Assembly: GCA_017479885.1 (NCBI GenBank)
Contig: JAFVBR010000007.1
Location: 1-64,000 of the forward strand
Origin: Paludibacteraceae bacterium
GTDB taxonomy: Bacteria > Bacteroidota > Bacteroidia > Bacteroidales > Paludibacteraceae
Direction: 5' to 3'
Length of the DNA stretch: 64,000 bases
The position numbers and the translations under genes were made by a program. Under the pieces are notes generated by a model. The model had not been told where the DNA came from, ran no database searches, and worked only from the letters and a program-made list of their open reading frames with translations. This document shows, in pieces, positions 33,494-42,875 of this stretch. The stretch's first letter is position 1. Each line of letters opens with the position of its first letter.

Positions 33494-36313
33494 ATGAAAC
33501 GTTTATATTTTATATTCTTTGCGCTATTGCTTCTGTGTGTGTCGTGCGGCAAGAAGTCACAGGAAGGTTACCAGAACCCAATCTTTCCCAAGTGTGGTCC
33601 TGATCCATGGACAATATTCCATGACGGGAACTATTATTATACGCATACATGCGGTGACTGCATCAAGTTGTGGGTGACACCGGATATTACTGATGTTAAG
33701 AATGCACCATGCAAAACCATCTGGACTCCCACAGATTCAACCAATATGTTCCATTTGTGGGCACCGGAGATACATTACTTGAATGGCAAGTGGTATGTGT
33801 ACTATGCTGCAGACGATGGTAATACCGACAATCATCAGCTATATGTTCTTGAGAACGAAAACGAAGACCCGTTTGAAGGCGAGTTTGTGATGAGAGGTCG
33901 TATATCTACCGATCCTGACAATAATTGGGCAATCGACGGCTCTGTGTTTGAGTCAGGAGGACAATTGTATATGGTTTGGTCAGGCTGGCAGACACGCCGC
34001 GTCTCAACCGAAACGCAATGTATTTACATCGCTCGTATGGAGAATCCCTGGACTCTCGCTTCAGAAAGAGTGCTGATTTCAAAGCCTGAATTGGAATGGG
34101 AACGTCATTGGGAGAATGAGAATGGCTGGACTCCTTCATATACAATATATGTAAATGAAGGTCCTCAGCCGCTTTTCAGTCCTGACGGCAAACTGATTCA
34201 TATCGCCTATTCTGCAAGCGGCTGCTGGACTCCGTACTATGCGTTAGGATTGCTTACCGCATCGGTTGACGACAATCTGCTGGACCCTGCATCATGGCAC
34301 AAAAGTGCAGAACCTGTATTTCGTCAGAAACCTGAAGCCGGCGTTTATGGTACGGGACACAACAGTTTCTTCCGTTCACCTGACGGCAAGGAGAGTTATA
34401 TACTATATCATGCGCGTTCCTCTGAAACCGATCCTCCCGGAATGGGAGATACACGCTCGCCGCGTATGCAACGTTTTGACTGGACGGCAGACGGTTATCC
34501 TGTATTCGGCGAACCCATCAGTACCGACTCTCTCTTACAAAAACCCTCCGGCACTCCTGTCATAAAAAAGACATGGCAACCTGCTCCCTGCACCCTCTCC
34601 ACTCCATGGGGAGCAGAAGTTACTCCGGATAATGTACTTCAGGAATATCCCCGTCCGCAGATGGTTCGCAAAGAATGGAAGAATCTGAACGGTCTGTGGA
34701 AATATGCCATTCGCGAGGACGGCAAACCCTGTCCTCTGGCATGGGACGGCGAGATACTTGTTCCCTTTTGCATTGAGTCGTCTTTGTCGGGTGTCGGGAA
34801 AGAACTGCCGATGAACCATACATTGTGGTACAAGACGTCGTTCTCCGTTCCTCATAATTGGAAAGGAAAACATATATCTCTTAACTTCGGGGCAGTTGAC
34901 TGGAAAGCGCAAGTTTTCATCAACGGTCAGCTTGCTGCAGAACATACAGGTGGTTATACTCCGTTCTCTGTGGATATTACCCCCTATCTTAAGCCCAATG
35001 GAGAACAGGAGCTTACAATGTCGGTTATTGATCCTGCCGACCGCGGGTATCAGCCGCGCGGAAAACAAATCAGTCATCCTCACGGCATTTGGTACACTTC
35101 AGTCTCCGGTATATGGCAGACGGTATGGATGGAACCTGTTAGCGAAAACCATATAGTGAGAGTCAAGACTATTCCTGATTTGACTGATAACAGTGTCAAT
35201 ACCACTGTGTTGACTTCCGCTCAATCAGAGAATAACATTATTGAGGTGTCGCTCTATGCAGCCGGTGCTTGTGTGGCTACTGCTTCAGGAAGAGCAGGGG
35301 AGTCAATCAAGTTGACTATTGCCAATCCCAAACTTTGGACCCCTGATTCTCCGTTCCTTTACGATATGAAGATAGTGCTCAATGGAGGAGACGATGAGGT
35401 GGCTTCATACACGGCAATGCGTTCTATTTCCACAGCCAAAGGTTCCGATGGATTCTGGCGTATGCAACTCAACGGAAAGAATCTGTTCCAATATGGTCCG
35501 CTTGATCAGGGCTGGTGGCCCGACGGACTCTATACCGCTCCTTCTGACGAGGCTCTGATTTATGACATTCAGATGACGAAGGACCTTGGGTTCAACATGA
35601 TTCGCAAACACGTGAAGGTTGAACCTGAGCGTTGGTACTATCATTGCGACCGTCTCGGTATCCTTGTTTGGCAGGATATGCCTTCAGGCGATTTGGGCAA
35701 CAAGTGGGCTCCTCATACCTATGAAGGCGGCACCGACAGAGAACGCTCTGATGAATCGAAAGCCGACTATTACGATGAGTGGCAACAGATTATGGACTTC
35801 TGCATGTCACATCCTTCTATTGTGGTATGGGTGCCGTTTAATGAGGCATGGGGACAGTTTGATACAGAGAAAGTAACCGCTTGGACCAAACAATATGACC
35901 CGTCTCGTCTTGTTAATCCTGCCAGTGGCGGTAACTTCGTGCATGCAGGGGATATCCTTGACCTGCATAACTATCCCGAGCCCAAAATGTATCTCTTCGA
36001 CCCTGACAGGGTGAATGTACTCGGCGAATACGGAGGTATAGGTCTGCCGTTGGATGGTCACCTCTGGTGGAACAACCGCAACTGGGGATACATCAAATTC
36101 ACTAATTCTGATGAGGTGACGGCAGAGTATGTGCGTTATGCCGAGCAGTTGGCAAAGTTTGTCTCCAAGGGCTTCTCCGCCGCTGTCTATACTCAGACAT
36201 CTGATGTGGAGGGCGAAGTGAATGGTTTAATGACTTACGACCGCAAAGTCCTGAAAGTAAACCAGGACTTCGTCAGCAAAATCAACAATTACGTAATTTC
36301 CCAACTCAAATAA
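33494..36313 (+). CDS. GH43-GH2 double glycoside hydrolase lipoprotein
   Basis: The 939-residue lipoprotein (lipobox CVSCGKKS) has two enzymes in one chain. Residues about 25-345 form a GH43 five-blade propeller with catalytic-base aspartate in KCGPDPWTIFHDGNYY, the pKa-setting aspartate in NNWAIDGSVFES and the acid glutamate in VNEGPQPLF. Residues about 375-939 form a GH2 enzyme: sugar-binding jelly roll (LNGLWKYAIRED, HGIWYTSVSGIWQTVWMEP), immunoglobulin-like domain, and TIM barrel with the acid/base Asn-Glu in WVPFNEAWGQF (about 782-783) and the nucleophile in VLGEYGGIGLP. GH43 relatives act on arabinose or xylose side chains and GH2 on beta-galactosides or similar. The pair could strip decorated hemicellulose or pectin arabinogalactan; the substrate is inferred. 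Confidence 0.88.
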   Translation: MKRLYFIFFALLLLCVSCGKKSQEGYQNPIFPKCGPDPWTIFHDGNYYYTHTCGDCIKLWVTPDITDVKNAPCKTIWTPTDSTNMFHLWAPEIHYLNGKWYVYYAADDGNTDNHQLYVLENENEDPFEGEFVMRGRISTDPDNNWAIDGSVFESGGQLYMVWSGWQTRRVSTETQCIYIARMENPWTLASERVLISKPELEWERHWENENGWTPSYTIYVNEGPQPLFSPDGKLIHIAYSASGCWTPYYALGLLTASVDDNLLDPASWHKSAEPVFRQKPEAGVYGTGHNSFFRSPDGKESYILYHARSSETDPPGMGDTRSPRMQRFDWTADGYPVFGEPISTDSLLQKPSGTPVIKKTWQPAPCTLSTPWGAEVTPDNVLQEYPRPQMVRKEWKNLNGLWKYAIREDGKPCPLAWDGEILVPFCIESSLSGVGKELPMNHTLWYKTSFSVPHNWKGKHISLNFGAVDWKAQVFINGQLAAEHTGGYTPFSVDITPYLKPNGEQELTMSVIDPADRGYQPRGKQISHPHGIWYTSVSGIWQTVWMEPVSENHIVRVKTIPDLTDNSVNTTVLTSAQSENNIIEVSLYAAGACVATASGRAGESIKLTIANPKLWTPDSPFLYDMKIVLNGGDDEVASYTAMRSISTAKGSDGFWRMQLNGKNLFQYGPLDQGWWPDGLYTAPSDEALIYDIQMTKDLGFNMIRKHVKVEPERWYYHCDRLGILVWQDMPSGDLGNKWAPHTYEGGTDRERSDESKADYYDEWQQIMDFCMSHPSIVVWVPFNEAWGQFDTEKVTAWTKQYDPSRLVNPASGGNFVHAGDILDLHNYPEPKMYLFDPDRVNVLGEYGGIGLPLDGHLWWNNRNWGYIKFTNSDEVTAEYVRYAEQLAKFVSKGFSAAVYTQTSDVEGEVNGLMTYDRKVLKVNQDFVSKINNYVISQLK

Positions 36314-36323
36314 TCAGTAATAT

Positions 36324-37451
36324 ATGAAGAAACTTCTGTTTTTCGCTTGTGCCCTGCTTGTGCTCGGCTCATGTCAGCCGCAGTTGAATAAGGCAGGCTT
36401 GGATGCACGTAAATTCAAAGACACTGTTAACGGTAAGCAGACGGCGTTATATACTCTTACCAATCAGAGCGGTATGGAGGTTAGCATTACCAATTTCGGT
36501 GGACGTATCGTATCAATTCTCGTGCCTGACAGAGACGGCAATATGCGTGATGTCGTCCTCGGCTTTGATAATATTAAGGACTACGAGACCGTTCCGACTG
36601 ACTTCGGAGCATGCATCGGACGGTATGCAAACCGCATCAACCATGGCATGATAAGTATTGATGGCACGCAGTATCAGTTGCTTACCAACAACTACGGTCA
36701 TACTCTTCATGGAGGACCAACGGGATGGCAGTATCAGGTTTACGATGCAGAGCAGACGGCTGACAACGTACTTCGTCTTACTATTGTTTCTCCTGACGGT
36801 GACAACGGTTTTCCGGGTGAGGTAACTGCCGAGTGTGTTTATACATTGCGAGATGACAACTCAATTGAAATGCGTTATTCTGCTACTACCGATGCTCCAA
36901 CCGTCATCAATATGACCAACCATTCCTACTTCAATCTCCATGGTGATGGCAATAAGTCCATTCTTGACCATCAACTCTGGCTGAATGCCAAGCAGATGAC
37001 TCCGGTTGACAGCACATTCATGACCACCGGTGAGATTGAAGATATTGTTCCCGGTACTCCCTTCGATTTCTATACTGAAGCAAAGCCGATCGGACGTGAC
37101 ATTGAGGCGGATAATCTGCAACTCCGTAACGGTCATGGTTACGACCATAACTGGGTACTCCTTCCTAATGAAACGACTCCTCTTTCGCTTGCAGCTACGC
37201 TTTATTGCGATCAGACAGGAATAGGCCTTTCTGTTTATACTTCCGAACCGGGAATACAAGTCTATACAGGCAATTTTCTTGATGGCACGGTTACCGGCAA
37301 GCGTGGTGAGGTATATGGTCTTCGTCATGCGGTTTGTCTTGAGACGCAGAAATATCCTGACTCTCCCAATAAGCCTCAATGGCCGTCTCCGGTACTTCAA
37401 CCCGAAGAAAAATATACTTCAACAACAATATTTTGCTTTATTTGCAAGTAG
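36324..37451 (+). CDS. galM: Aldose 1-epimerase lipoprotein
   Basis: The 375-residue mutarotase has an N-terminal lipobox (VLGSCQPQ), placing it in the periplasm or at a membrane face. Galactose-mutarotase motifs are present: TNFGGRIVSILVPDRDG, FGACIGRYANRI, NYGHTLHGGPTGW, TNHSYFNLHG (catalytic histidine) and a C-terminal CLETQKYPDSPNKP; the catalytic glutamate lies in that CLETQ region. It converts beta- and alpha-anomers of sugars such as galactose or arabinose released by the upstream enzyme. It is the last gene of the locus. Confidence 0.9.
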   Translation: MKKLLFFACALLVLGSCQPQLNKAGLDARKFKDTVNGKQTALYTLTNQSGMEVSITNFGGRIVSILVPDRDGNMRDVVLGFDNIKDYETVPTDFGACIGRYANRINHGMISIDGTQYQLLTNNYGHTLHGGPTGWQYQVYDAEQTADNVLRLTIVSPDGDNGFPGEVTAECVYTLRDDNSIEMRYSATTDAPTVINMTNHSYFNLHGDGNKSILDHQLWLNAKQMTPVDSTFMTTGEIEDIVPGTPFDFYTEAKPIGRDIEADNLQLRNGHGYDHNWVLLPNETTPLSLAATLYCDQTGIGLSVYTSEPGIQVYTGNFLDGTVTGKRGEVYGLRHAVCLETQKYPDSPNKPQWPSPVLQPEEKYTSTTIFCFICK

Positions 37452-37663
37452 ATATGAATATACCCGCATACGGGTGTTAAGATAAATCTGCTTCAGTTGC
37501 AAGTAGATACTAAGGTTAATAAAGATTGTGTTTGTGTTATGGCTTGGTAGTGTACTCTATCAAGCCATAATCTATATTATCAATTGACATCTCCCCAAAT
37601 TTCTGCTCAAATTCTTGGTATGTCGTCTCTAATTGTTTGCGGCAAATAGTACCACATAGAGTT
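37452..37663. other. Intergenic region after the PUL
   Basis: No gene is seen. TTGCAAGTAGATA occurs twice, near 37442 and 37498. A small hairpin ACCCGcataCGGGT lies near 37460, and the longer one described separately at 37537-37570. Confidence 0.5.
37537..37570 (+). terminator. 10-bp-stem hairpin, probable PUL terminator
   Basis: TTATGGCTTG (37537-37546) is fully complementary to CAAGCCATAA (37561-37570) around a 14-nt loop. It is not followed by a T run, so it may be a processing or stability hairpin. Confidence 0.5.
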
Positions 37664-37696
37664 TTTGCGTAATTGAAAATTATATATTATCTTTGC
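37664..37696 (+). promoter_or_regulatory. Promoter of the SDR/S4 operon
   Basis: TTTG (37664-37667), 20 nt, TATCTTTGC (37688-37696), 49 nt before the ATG at 37746. Confidence 0.75.
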
Positions 37697-37745
37697 AAAC
37701 TGAAAATTTGTGTAAAATCTGATCACTAATAATATTTAGTCAACT

Positions 37746-38567
37746 ATGTTTGCATTGGTTACAGGAGCCTCATCGGGCGTTGGGAAAGCATACAGTATAG
37801 TCCTTGCCCGTGACTACAAGCACGATGTGTTGCTCGTCAGCAACCAGGAAAAAGAACTGCAGGAATTGGCAGCTTTCTTGACTGCGCAGTATGGCGTTAA
37901 AGCTATACCTTATTATAGCAATCTCGCCCGGCAGGAGGCGGCTCAGGATTTGTACGACTGGTGTAGCGAAAACAATATAGAAGTTGATATTCTTATCAAT
38001 AATGCGGGTATGTTTTTCTGGCAACCGCTTCTTGATGTGGAGCCACAGCGTGTGATGACCATGCTCAATCTGCACATGACCACTCTTGCGATGCTATGCC
38101 GCTTGTTCGGCGAAGACATGTGCAGGCGTGGAGCAATGAGCAAGAAGCAAGAATCAAATAAGACCCGCGGCTGGATACTCAACATGTCCTCAATGACGGG
38201 CTATTGGAACTTTCCCGGCATTCAGGTCTATAATGCAACAAAGGCTTTCGTGATGAGTTTCTCGAAGTCGATATGGTACGAGATGCGCCCATACGGAGTG
38301 ACGGTGACTGCCCTGACCCCGGGTGCAATTGACACTCCGCTTTATGGTCTTGACGACAAGACTCGCCGCAAGCTCGTCTTCTGGCGCATATCATATCCCC
38401 CGGAGAAGTTCGCTCAGATTGCCTTGCGCCGAATGTTCCGGGGCAAGAAACTGGCTATGCCGGGCTGGGTGAATCATATAGCAGTGCCGTTGCTCAGACA
38501 CCTGCCAGACTGGGCGGTGTTCTTTGCAATGAAGCACCTGCCGCAATATAAAAACATACCGTTATGA
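37746..38567 (+). CDS. Short-chain dehydrogenase/reductase (SDR), copy 1
   Basis: The 273-residue classical SDR has the cofactor motif TGASSGVG, NNAG (LINNAGMFFWQPL), catalytic serine in LNMSSMTG and Y-x3-K in YNATKAF. The C-terminus (PEKFAQIALRRMFRGKKLAMPGWVNHI) is shared with a second SDR at 52692-53471; the two are clear paralogues. Compared with that copy it has an extra polar stretch of about 11 residues (AMSKKQESNKTR) after CRRG, encoded by a purine-rich simple repeat. The substrate is unknown; relatives include hydroxysteroid and fatty-acyl reductases. It overlaps the next gene by 4 bp. Confidence 0.85.
   Translation: MFALVTGASSGVGKAYSIVLARDYKHDVLLVSNQEKELQELAAFLTAQYGVKAIPYYSNLARQEAAQDLYDWCSENNIEVDILINNAGMFFWQPLLDVEPQRVMTMLNLHMTTLAMLCRLFGEDMCRRGAMSKKQESNKTRGWILNMSSMTGYWNFPGIQVYNATKAFVMSFSKSIWYEMRPYGVTVTALTPGAIDTPLYGLDDKTRRKLVFWRISYPPEKFAQIALRRMFRGKKLAMPGWVNHIAVPLLRHLPDWAVFFAMKHLPQYKNIPL
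38131..38166 (+). repeat. In-frame purine-rich insertion in SDR copy 1
   Basis: The stretch of GAGCAATGAG/CAAGAAGCAAGAATCAAA type encodes AMSKKQESNKTR and is absent from the paralogous SDR at 52692. There CRLFGEDMVRRG is followed directly by NGYILNMSSM. Confidence 0.75.
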
Positions 38568-38785
38568 AAGAGACAGTAGAATTCCGACTGAGAGGCGGGG
38601 AGGATTTCATTCCTCTCATGTCGCTGCTGAAGGCAGTGAACGTGGTGTATTCCGGTGCAGAGGCAGGCGAGGTGATAATTAAGGGCATGGTGCTTCGTGA
38701 CGGAGTGCCTGAACTGCGCAAGCGCGCCAAGATACGTTCCGGCGAAACAATCACATTTGACAACTATGAGATGAAAGTGCTATAA
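38564..38785 (+). CDS. Small S4-like RNA-binding protein
   Basis: The 73-residue protein has the fold pattern of stand-alone S4 domains such as YbcJ/YaaA-type proteins: LMSLLKAVNVVYSGAEAGEVIIKGMVLRDG, then RKRAKIRSGETITF. These bind structured RNA such as rRNA. The ATG overlaps the SDR stop (ATGA), so it is translationally coupled to an apparently unrelated enzyme. Confidence 0.75.
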   Translation: MKETVEFRLRGGEDFIPLMSLLKAVNVVYSGAEAGEVIIKGMVLRDGVPELRKRAKIRSGETITFDNYEMKVL

Positions 38786-38824
38786 GGTCAAACAACGTTA
38801 AACCACATTAAACAATACGAAACT

Positions 38825-40186
38825 ATGCCAAACAATGTGAAACAATATATAGCCGACAACATGCCCCGTTTCGTTGAGGAGTGGGCATCGCTTGTGGCTA
38901 TTCCTTCTGTCAGTTGCCAACCCGAGCACAAGTCAGACATGCGTGTTTGTGCCGAGCGTTGGCGCCAACTTCTTCTGCAGGCAGGTGCACAACGTGCAGA
39001 GGTGATGCCTTCCGACGGCAATCCGATGGTGTATGCCGAATATAACTGTCAGAAGCATGGTGCAAAGACAGTACTTGTGTATGCACATTATGATGTGATG
39101 CCTGTAGAGCCTTTTGAAGAGTGGCATACCGACCCATGGGTGCTGACAGAGAAGGATGGCAGACTATATGGTAGAGGGGCTGATGATGACAAAGGTCAGG
39201 CGATGATTCAGGCAAAGGCATTCGAGTATATGGCAAAAGCCGGACTGCTCGGTTGCAACGTCAAGTTCATCTTCGAGGGTGAAGAAGAGATTGGTTCTCC
39301 ATCGCTTGACAAGTTCCTTCGTGAGCACAAAGACCTTCTCAAGTGCGACATCATTCTTGTCAGTGATACCTCAATGATAGGCAAAGACACACCATCTATA
39401 ACTGTCGGTTTGCGAGGACTCGCCTATTGGGAGGTGGAGGTCACAGGTCCTAACCGTGACCTTCATTCCGGTCACTTCGGAGGAGCAGTAGCCAACCCTA
39501 TCAACACACTTTGCAAGATGCTGGCACAGGTGACAGATGCTGACGGGCGTATCACCATACCCGGTTTCTATGACCATGTGGTACCCCTGAGCGATGAAGA
39601 GCGCCGCATGATAGCAGACATACCGTTCTCGTTGGAGGAATACAAGAAGGCTATCGACGTAAAAGAAGTGGCGGGTGAAGAAGGTTACTCCACACTTGAA
39701 CGCAACTCGTGCCGCCCCTCGTTTGATATTTGTGGTATTTGGGGAGGTTACACCGGTGAAGGCAGCAAGACGGTGTTGCCGAGCAAGGCCTATGCCAAAG
39801 TGAGCTGCCGACTGGTAGCCAATCAGGACCACGAAGAAATATCTCAGGCTTTCTGCGACTATATGCAGCAGATTGCTCCTGATAGCGTGAGAGTGAAAGT
39901 GACTCCTATGCATGGCGGTCAAGGCTATCTCTGTCCTATTGATTTGCCGGAGTACAAAGCTGCCGAAGCAGGGTTTGAGAAAGCTTTCGGCAAGAAACCT
40001 ATAGCAGCCCGCCGCGGAGGCAGCATACCTATCATTGCCACATTCGAGCAGGTGCTCGGTGTGAAAACCATATTGATGGGCTTCGGTCTTGAGCAGAATG
40101 CCATTCATTCTCCCAACGAGAGTTTTGATATAGAAGTATTCAGAAAAGGCATTGAGGCAGTGGCAGAGTTCTACAAGAGAGTGTAA
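38825..40186 (+). CDS. M20-family dipeptidase
   Basis: The 453-residue zinc peptidase has all expected metal ligands: histidine and aspartate in VYAHYDVMPVEP, aspartate in YGRGADDDKGQ, the catalytic and ligand glutamates in FEGEEEIGSP, aspartate in LVSDTSM and a C-terminal histidine in NAIHSPNES. The dimerisation lid domain lies about 185-335. There is no signal peptide, so it works in the cytoplasm on di- or tripeptides, like other CNDP/PepV-type enzymes. It stands 39 nt after the S4 gene and before lysC. Confidence 0.92.
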   Translation: MPNNVKQYIADNMPRFVEEWASLVAIPSVSCQPEHKSDMRVCAERWRQLLLQAGAQRAEVMPSDGNPMVYAEYNCQKHGAKTVLVYAHYDVMPVEPFEEWHTDPWVLTEKDGRLYGRGADDDKGQAMIQAKAFEYMAKAGLLGCNVKFIFEGEEEIGSPSLDKFLREHKDLLKCDIILVSDTSMIGKDTPSITVGLRGLAYWEVEVTGPNRDLHSGHFGGAVANPINTLCKMLAQVTDADGRITIPGFYDHVVPLSDEERRMIADIPFSLEEYKKAIDVKEVAGEEGYSTLERNSCRPSFDICGIWGGYTGEGSKTVLPSKAYAKVSCRLVANQDHEEISQAFCDYMQQIAPDSVRVKVTPMHGGQGYLCPIDLPEYKAAEAGFEKAFGKKPIAARRGGSIPIIATFEQVLGVKTILMGFGLEQNAIHSPNESFDIEVFRKGIEAVAEFYKRV

Positions 40187-40223
40187 ATTCCTGCATTTTG
40201 TAATAATAAAGAGATATAAAGAA

Positions 40224-41534
40224 ATGAAAGTACTGAAATTCGGGGGCACATCAGTAGGTTCGGCTAACCGGATGCAGCGTGTAGCATGTCTTATTGATGA
40301 CGGCGAGCAGAAAATAGTTGTTCTCAGCGCTATGTCAGGCACCACCAACATGCTTTTGCAAGCGTCAGACTATATCAAATTAGGTAATCTCACAGGTGCA
40401 GCCGATGTGCTGAACTCTCTTGAGCGCAAATACGAGAAAGAGAGTGCCGACCTCTATATGACGCAGATGATGAGAGACTATGTCTGGACCAAACTTCGCT
40501 CGATGTTTGCCGACATGCGCTCACTGCTGATGCAGACTTATTCTTTGCAATTGGAGAAACAGATGGTATCGTTCGGCGAACTGATGTCAACCTTCATGTT
40601 CACAGCCTATCTGCAGGAGCAGGACATGGACGCTGTGCTGCTGCCTGCCCTTGAGTTTATGCGTATCAACGCTGACGGCGAACCCGACATGGCTCTTACA
40701 GCAAAGTTGCTGCAGGAGCAACTGAAGGAGCAGGGCAGTCATCAGATAGTTGTCACACAAGGCTTCATCTGCCTCAATGATAAAGGTGAGACGGACAATC
40801 TGCGCCGCGGTGGCAGCGACTATTCCGCTTCTATCATTGGCGCATGTGCAGATGCCGAAGAGATACAGATATGGACTGATATTGATGGTATGCACAACAA
40901 CGATCCGCGTTTTGTGGATGGCACTGTGCCTGTGCCGCAACTCTCGTTTGAAGAGGCTGCTGAGTTGGCATATTTCGGTGCTAAGATACTTCACCCGACG
41001 TGCATATTGCCTGCCAAGATGAAGAGCATACCGGTCCGTTTGCTCAACACTCTTGATCCTATGGCGCCGGGCACACTCATCAGCAACGACTACAAGAAGG
41101 GGCGCATTGAGGCTGTGGCGGCCAAAGATGGTATAGCCGTAGTCCGCATTCAGTCCGACCGTATGTTACTTGCCTACGGTTTCCTCTCCCGCGTATTCCG
41201 TGTCTTCGAACAGTACAAAACGTCTATCGATCTCATCGCAACTTCCGAGGTGGCGGTGTCTATGTCGATAGACAACCTCAGTCAGATAGGCGCTATAGTG
41301 GAGGACTTGCGCAAACTCGGCACGGTGTCGTTTGAAACAGGACTTTCTATTATCTCCGTGGTGGGTGATTTGCGCAGTGACAATCTCGGCTTTGAAGCAA
41401 AAGTAGTGGAGGCCCTCCGTGAGATTCCTGTGCGAATGATTTCGTATGGCGGTAGCGACCATAATATCTCGATTCTTGTGTCCTCTGAACACAAGGTGCG
41501 TGCTCTTCGTGCACTCAGCAAGGAACTATTCTAA
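40224..41534 (+). CDS. lysC: Aspartate kinase
   Basis: The 436-residue enzyme phosphorylates aspartate, the first step to lysine, threonine and methionine. Motifs are KVLKFGGTSVGSANRM (start), the kinase core FICLNDKGETDNLRRGGSDYSA and WTDIDGMHNNDPR, and FEEAAELAYFGAKILHP. Two C-terminal ACT domains (about 300-436) bind feedback amino acids. I chose the ATG at 40224 because MKVLKFGGTSVG is the conserved N-terminus; the longer frame from 40152 overlaps the upstream gene. lysA follows, so the pair covers the first and last steps of the diaminopimelate/lysine route. Confidence 0.94.
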   Translation: MKVLKFGGTSVGSANRMQRVACLIDDGEQKIVVLSAMSGTTNMLLQASDYIKLGNLTGAADVLNSLERKYEKESADLYMTQMMRDYVWTKLRSMFADMRSLLMQTYSLQLEKQMVSFGELMSTFMFTAYLQEQDMDAVLLPALEFMRINADGEPDMALTAKLLQEQLKEQGSHQIVVTQGFICLNDKGETDNLRRGGSDYSASIIGACADAEEIQIWTDIDGMHNNDPRFVDGTVPVPQLSFEEAAELAYFGAKILHPTCILPAKMKSIPVRLLNTLDPMAPGTLISNDYKKGRIEAVAAKDGIAVVRIQSDRMLLAYGFLSRVFRVFEQYKTSIDLIATSEVAVSMSIDNLSQIGAIVEDLRKLGTVSFETGLSIISVVGDLRSDNLGFEAKVVEALREIPVRMISYGGSDHNISILVSSEHKVRALRALSKELF

Positions 41535-41599
41535 GGGTGAATTTTATAGTAAAAGATGATTTTTTGACGTTAAACTTTTAACATTAAACCAAATCGATT

Positions 41600-42778
41600 A
41601 TGATGACAGGCCGTTTCCCTGTTGAGAGTTTTCAGCAGATTGACACTCCTTTCTATTACTACGACCTCGATCTGCTCCGCCATACTCTCGGTATCATTGC
41701 CGACTATGCGCCAGAGCCTAATTTTCATGTGCATTATGCCTTGAAAGCTTGCGCTGTTCCTGAGGTGCTGCGTGAGATAGTATCAGCCGGGTTGGGAGCA
41801 GATTGCGTGTCAGGAGGCGAGATACGTGCTGCTCTTGAAGCAGGGGTGCCGGCCGGCAGAATAGTGTTTGCAGGTGTGGCGAAAGCCGATTGGGAGATTG
41901 CTCTTGCACTTGACTCTGACATTCTTTGCTTCAATGTGGAATCGGTTGAAGAACTTGAGGTTATCAGTAATATGGCTGCAGGGCGTGGCAAAACTGCACG
42001 TGTATGTCTTCGCGTTAATCCCGATATTGATGCCCACACACATCAGAATATCACTACCGGACTTGCAGACAATAAGTTCGGAATACAGATGTCGGACTTG
42101 CAGAGAGCCATTGAAGTCTGCTGCCTGTTGCCGAATATTGAGTTTCTTGGTCTGCATTTTCATATCGGTTCGCAGATTACCGATATGCAACCTTTCCGGA
42201 ACTTGTGTATGCGTATCAATACTCTGGTCGAACAAACCGAACAGAGCGGAGTCATTGTGAGACATATCAATGTAGGTGGCGGACTTGGAATCAATTACGA
42301 ACATCCCAATCATATTCCAGTCGCCGATTTCGAGGCATATTTCAATGTCTTTCGCCGTATGCTCAATCTGCGTCCTGAGCAGACTCTGCATTTCGAACTC
42401 GGGCGCTCGGTTGTCGCACCTTGCGGTTCGCTGATTACAAGGGTGCTTTATGTCAAGCAGGGCAAAGAGAAACAATTTGCTATCGTTGACGCCGGTATGA
42501 CGGACCTCATCCGACCTGCGCTCTACAATGCTTTTCACCGAATAGAGAATATATCTAACAACGGACCTGTTGATGAAACCTACGATGTGGTAGGACCGAT
42601 ATGCGAGTCTTCCGATGTGTTTGTAAGAAACTTCAGTATGGCAGTCGCTCACAGGGGCGATTTGCTTGCCATACGTTCTGCTGGAGCGTATGGTGAGATA
42701 ATGGCAAGTCAGTACAACCTCCGCCGGCTGCCCGGTCACATTACCTCGGATAATATAGGGAAATTAAAAAAAAAATAA
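41600..42778 (+). CDS. lysA: Diaminopimelate decarboxylase
   Basis: The 392-residue PLP enzyme converts meso-diaminopimelate to lysine. Its fold-III barrel has the PLP lysine in HVHYALKAC, HFHIGSQI, the glycine loop NVGGGLGINYEHP and GPICESSDVF with the catalytic cysteine. It ends AYGEIMASQYNLRRLPGH plus a short lysine tail. The 65-nt gap from lysC contains no terminator, suggesting an operon. The ATG is doubled (ATGATG). Confidence 0.93.
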   Translation: MMTGRFPVESFQQIDTPFYYYDLDLLRHTLGIIADYAPEPNFHVHYALKACAVPEVLREIVSAGLGADCVSGGEIRAALEAGVPAGRIVFAGVAKADWEIALALDSDILCFNVESVEELEVISNMAAGRGKTARVCLRVNPDIDAHTHQNITTGLADNKFGIQMSDLQRAIEVCCLLPNIEFLGLHFHIGSQITDMQPFRNLCMRINTLVEQTEQSGVIVRHINVGGGLGINYEHPNHIPVADFEAYFNVFRRMLNLRPEQTLHFELGRSVVAPCGSLITRVLYVKQGKEKQFAIVDAGMTDLIRPALYNAFHRIENISNNGPVDETYDVVGPICESSDVFVRNFSMAVAHRGDLLAIRSAGAYGEIMASQYNLRRLPGHITSDNIGKLKKK

Positions 42779-42781
42779 AAG

Positions 42782-42814
42782 TTTGCGTATAATAAAAAAT
42801 ATGTTTATCTTTGC
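42782..42814 (+). promoter_or_regulatory. Promoter of the DUF7477-like gene array
   Basis: TTTG (42782-42785), 20 nt, TATCTTTGC (42806-42814), 61 nt before the first of three paralogous genes. No such element is seen before copies 2 and 3. Confidence 0.75.
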
Positions 42815-42875
42815 ACCGCAAATCAAATTTTATTAGATTCATTGAGTATATTAATTAAATTAATACATAATAATT

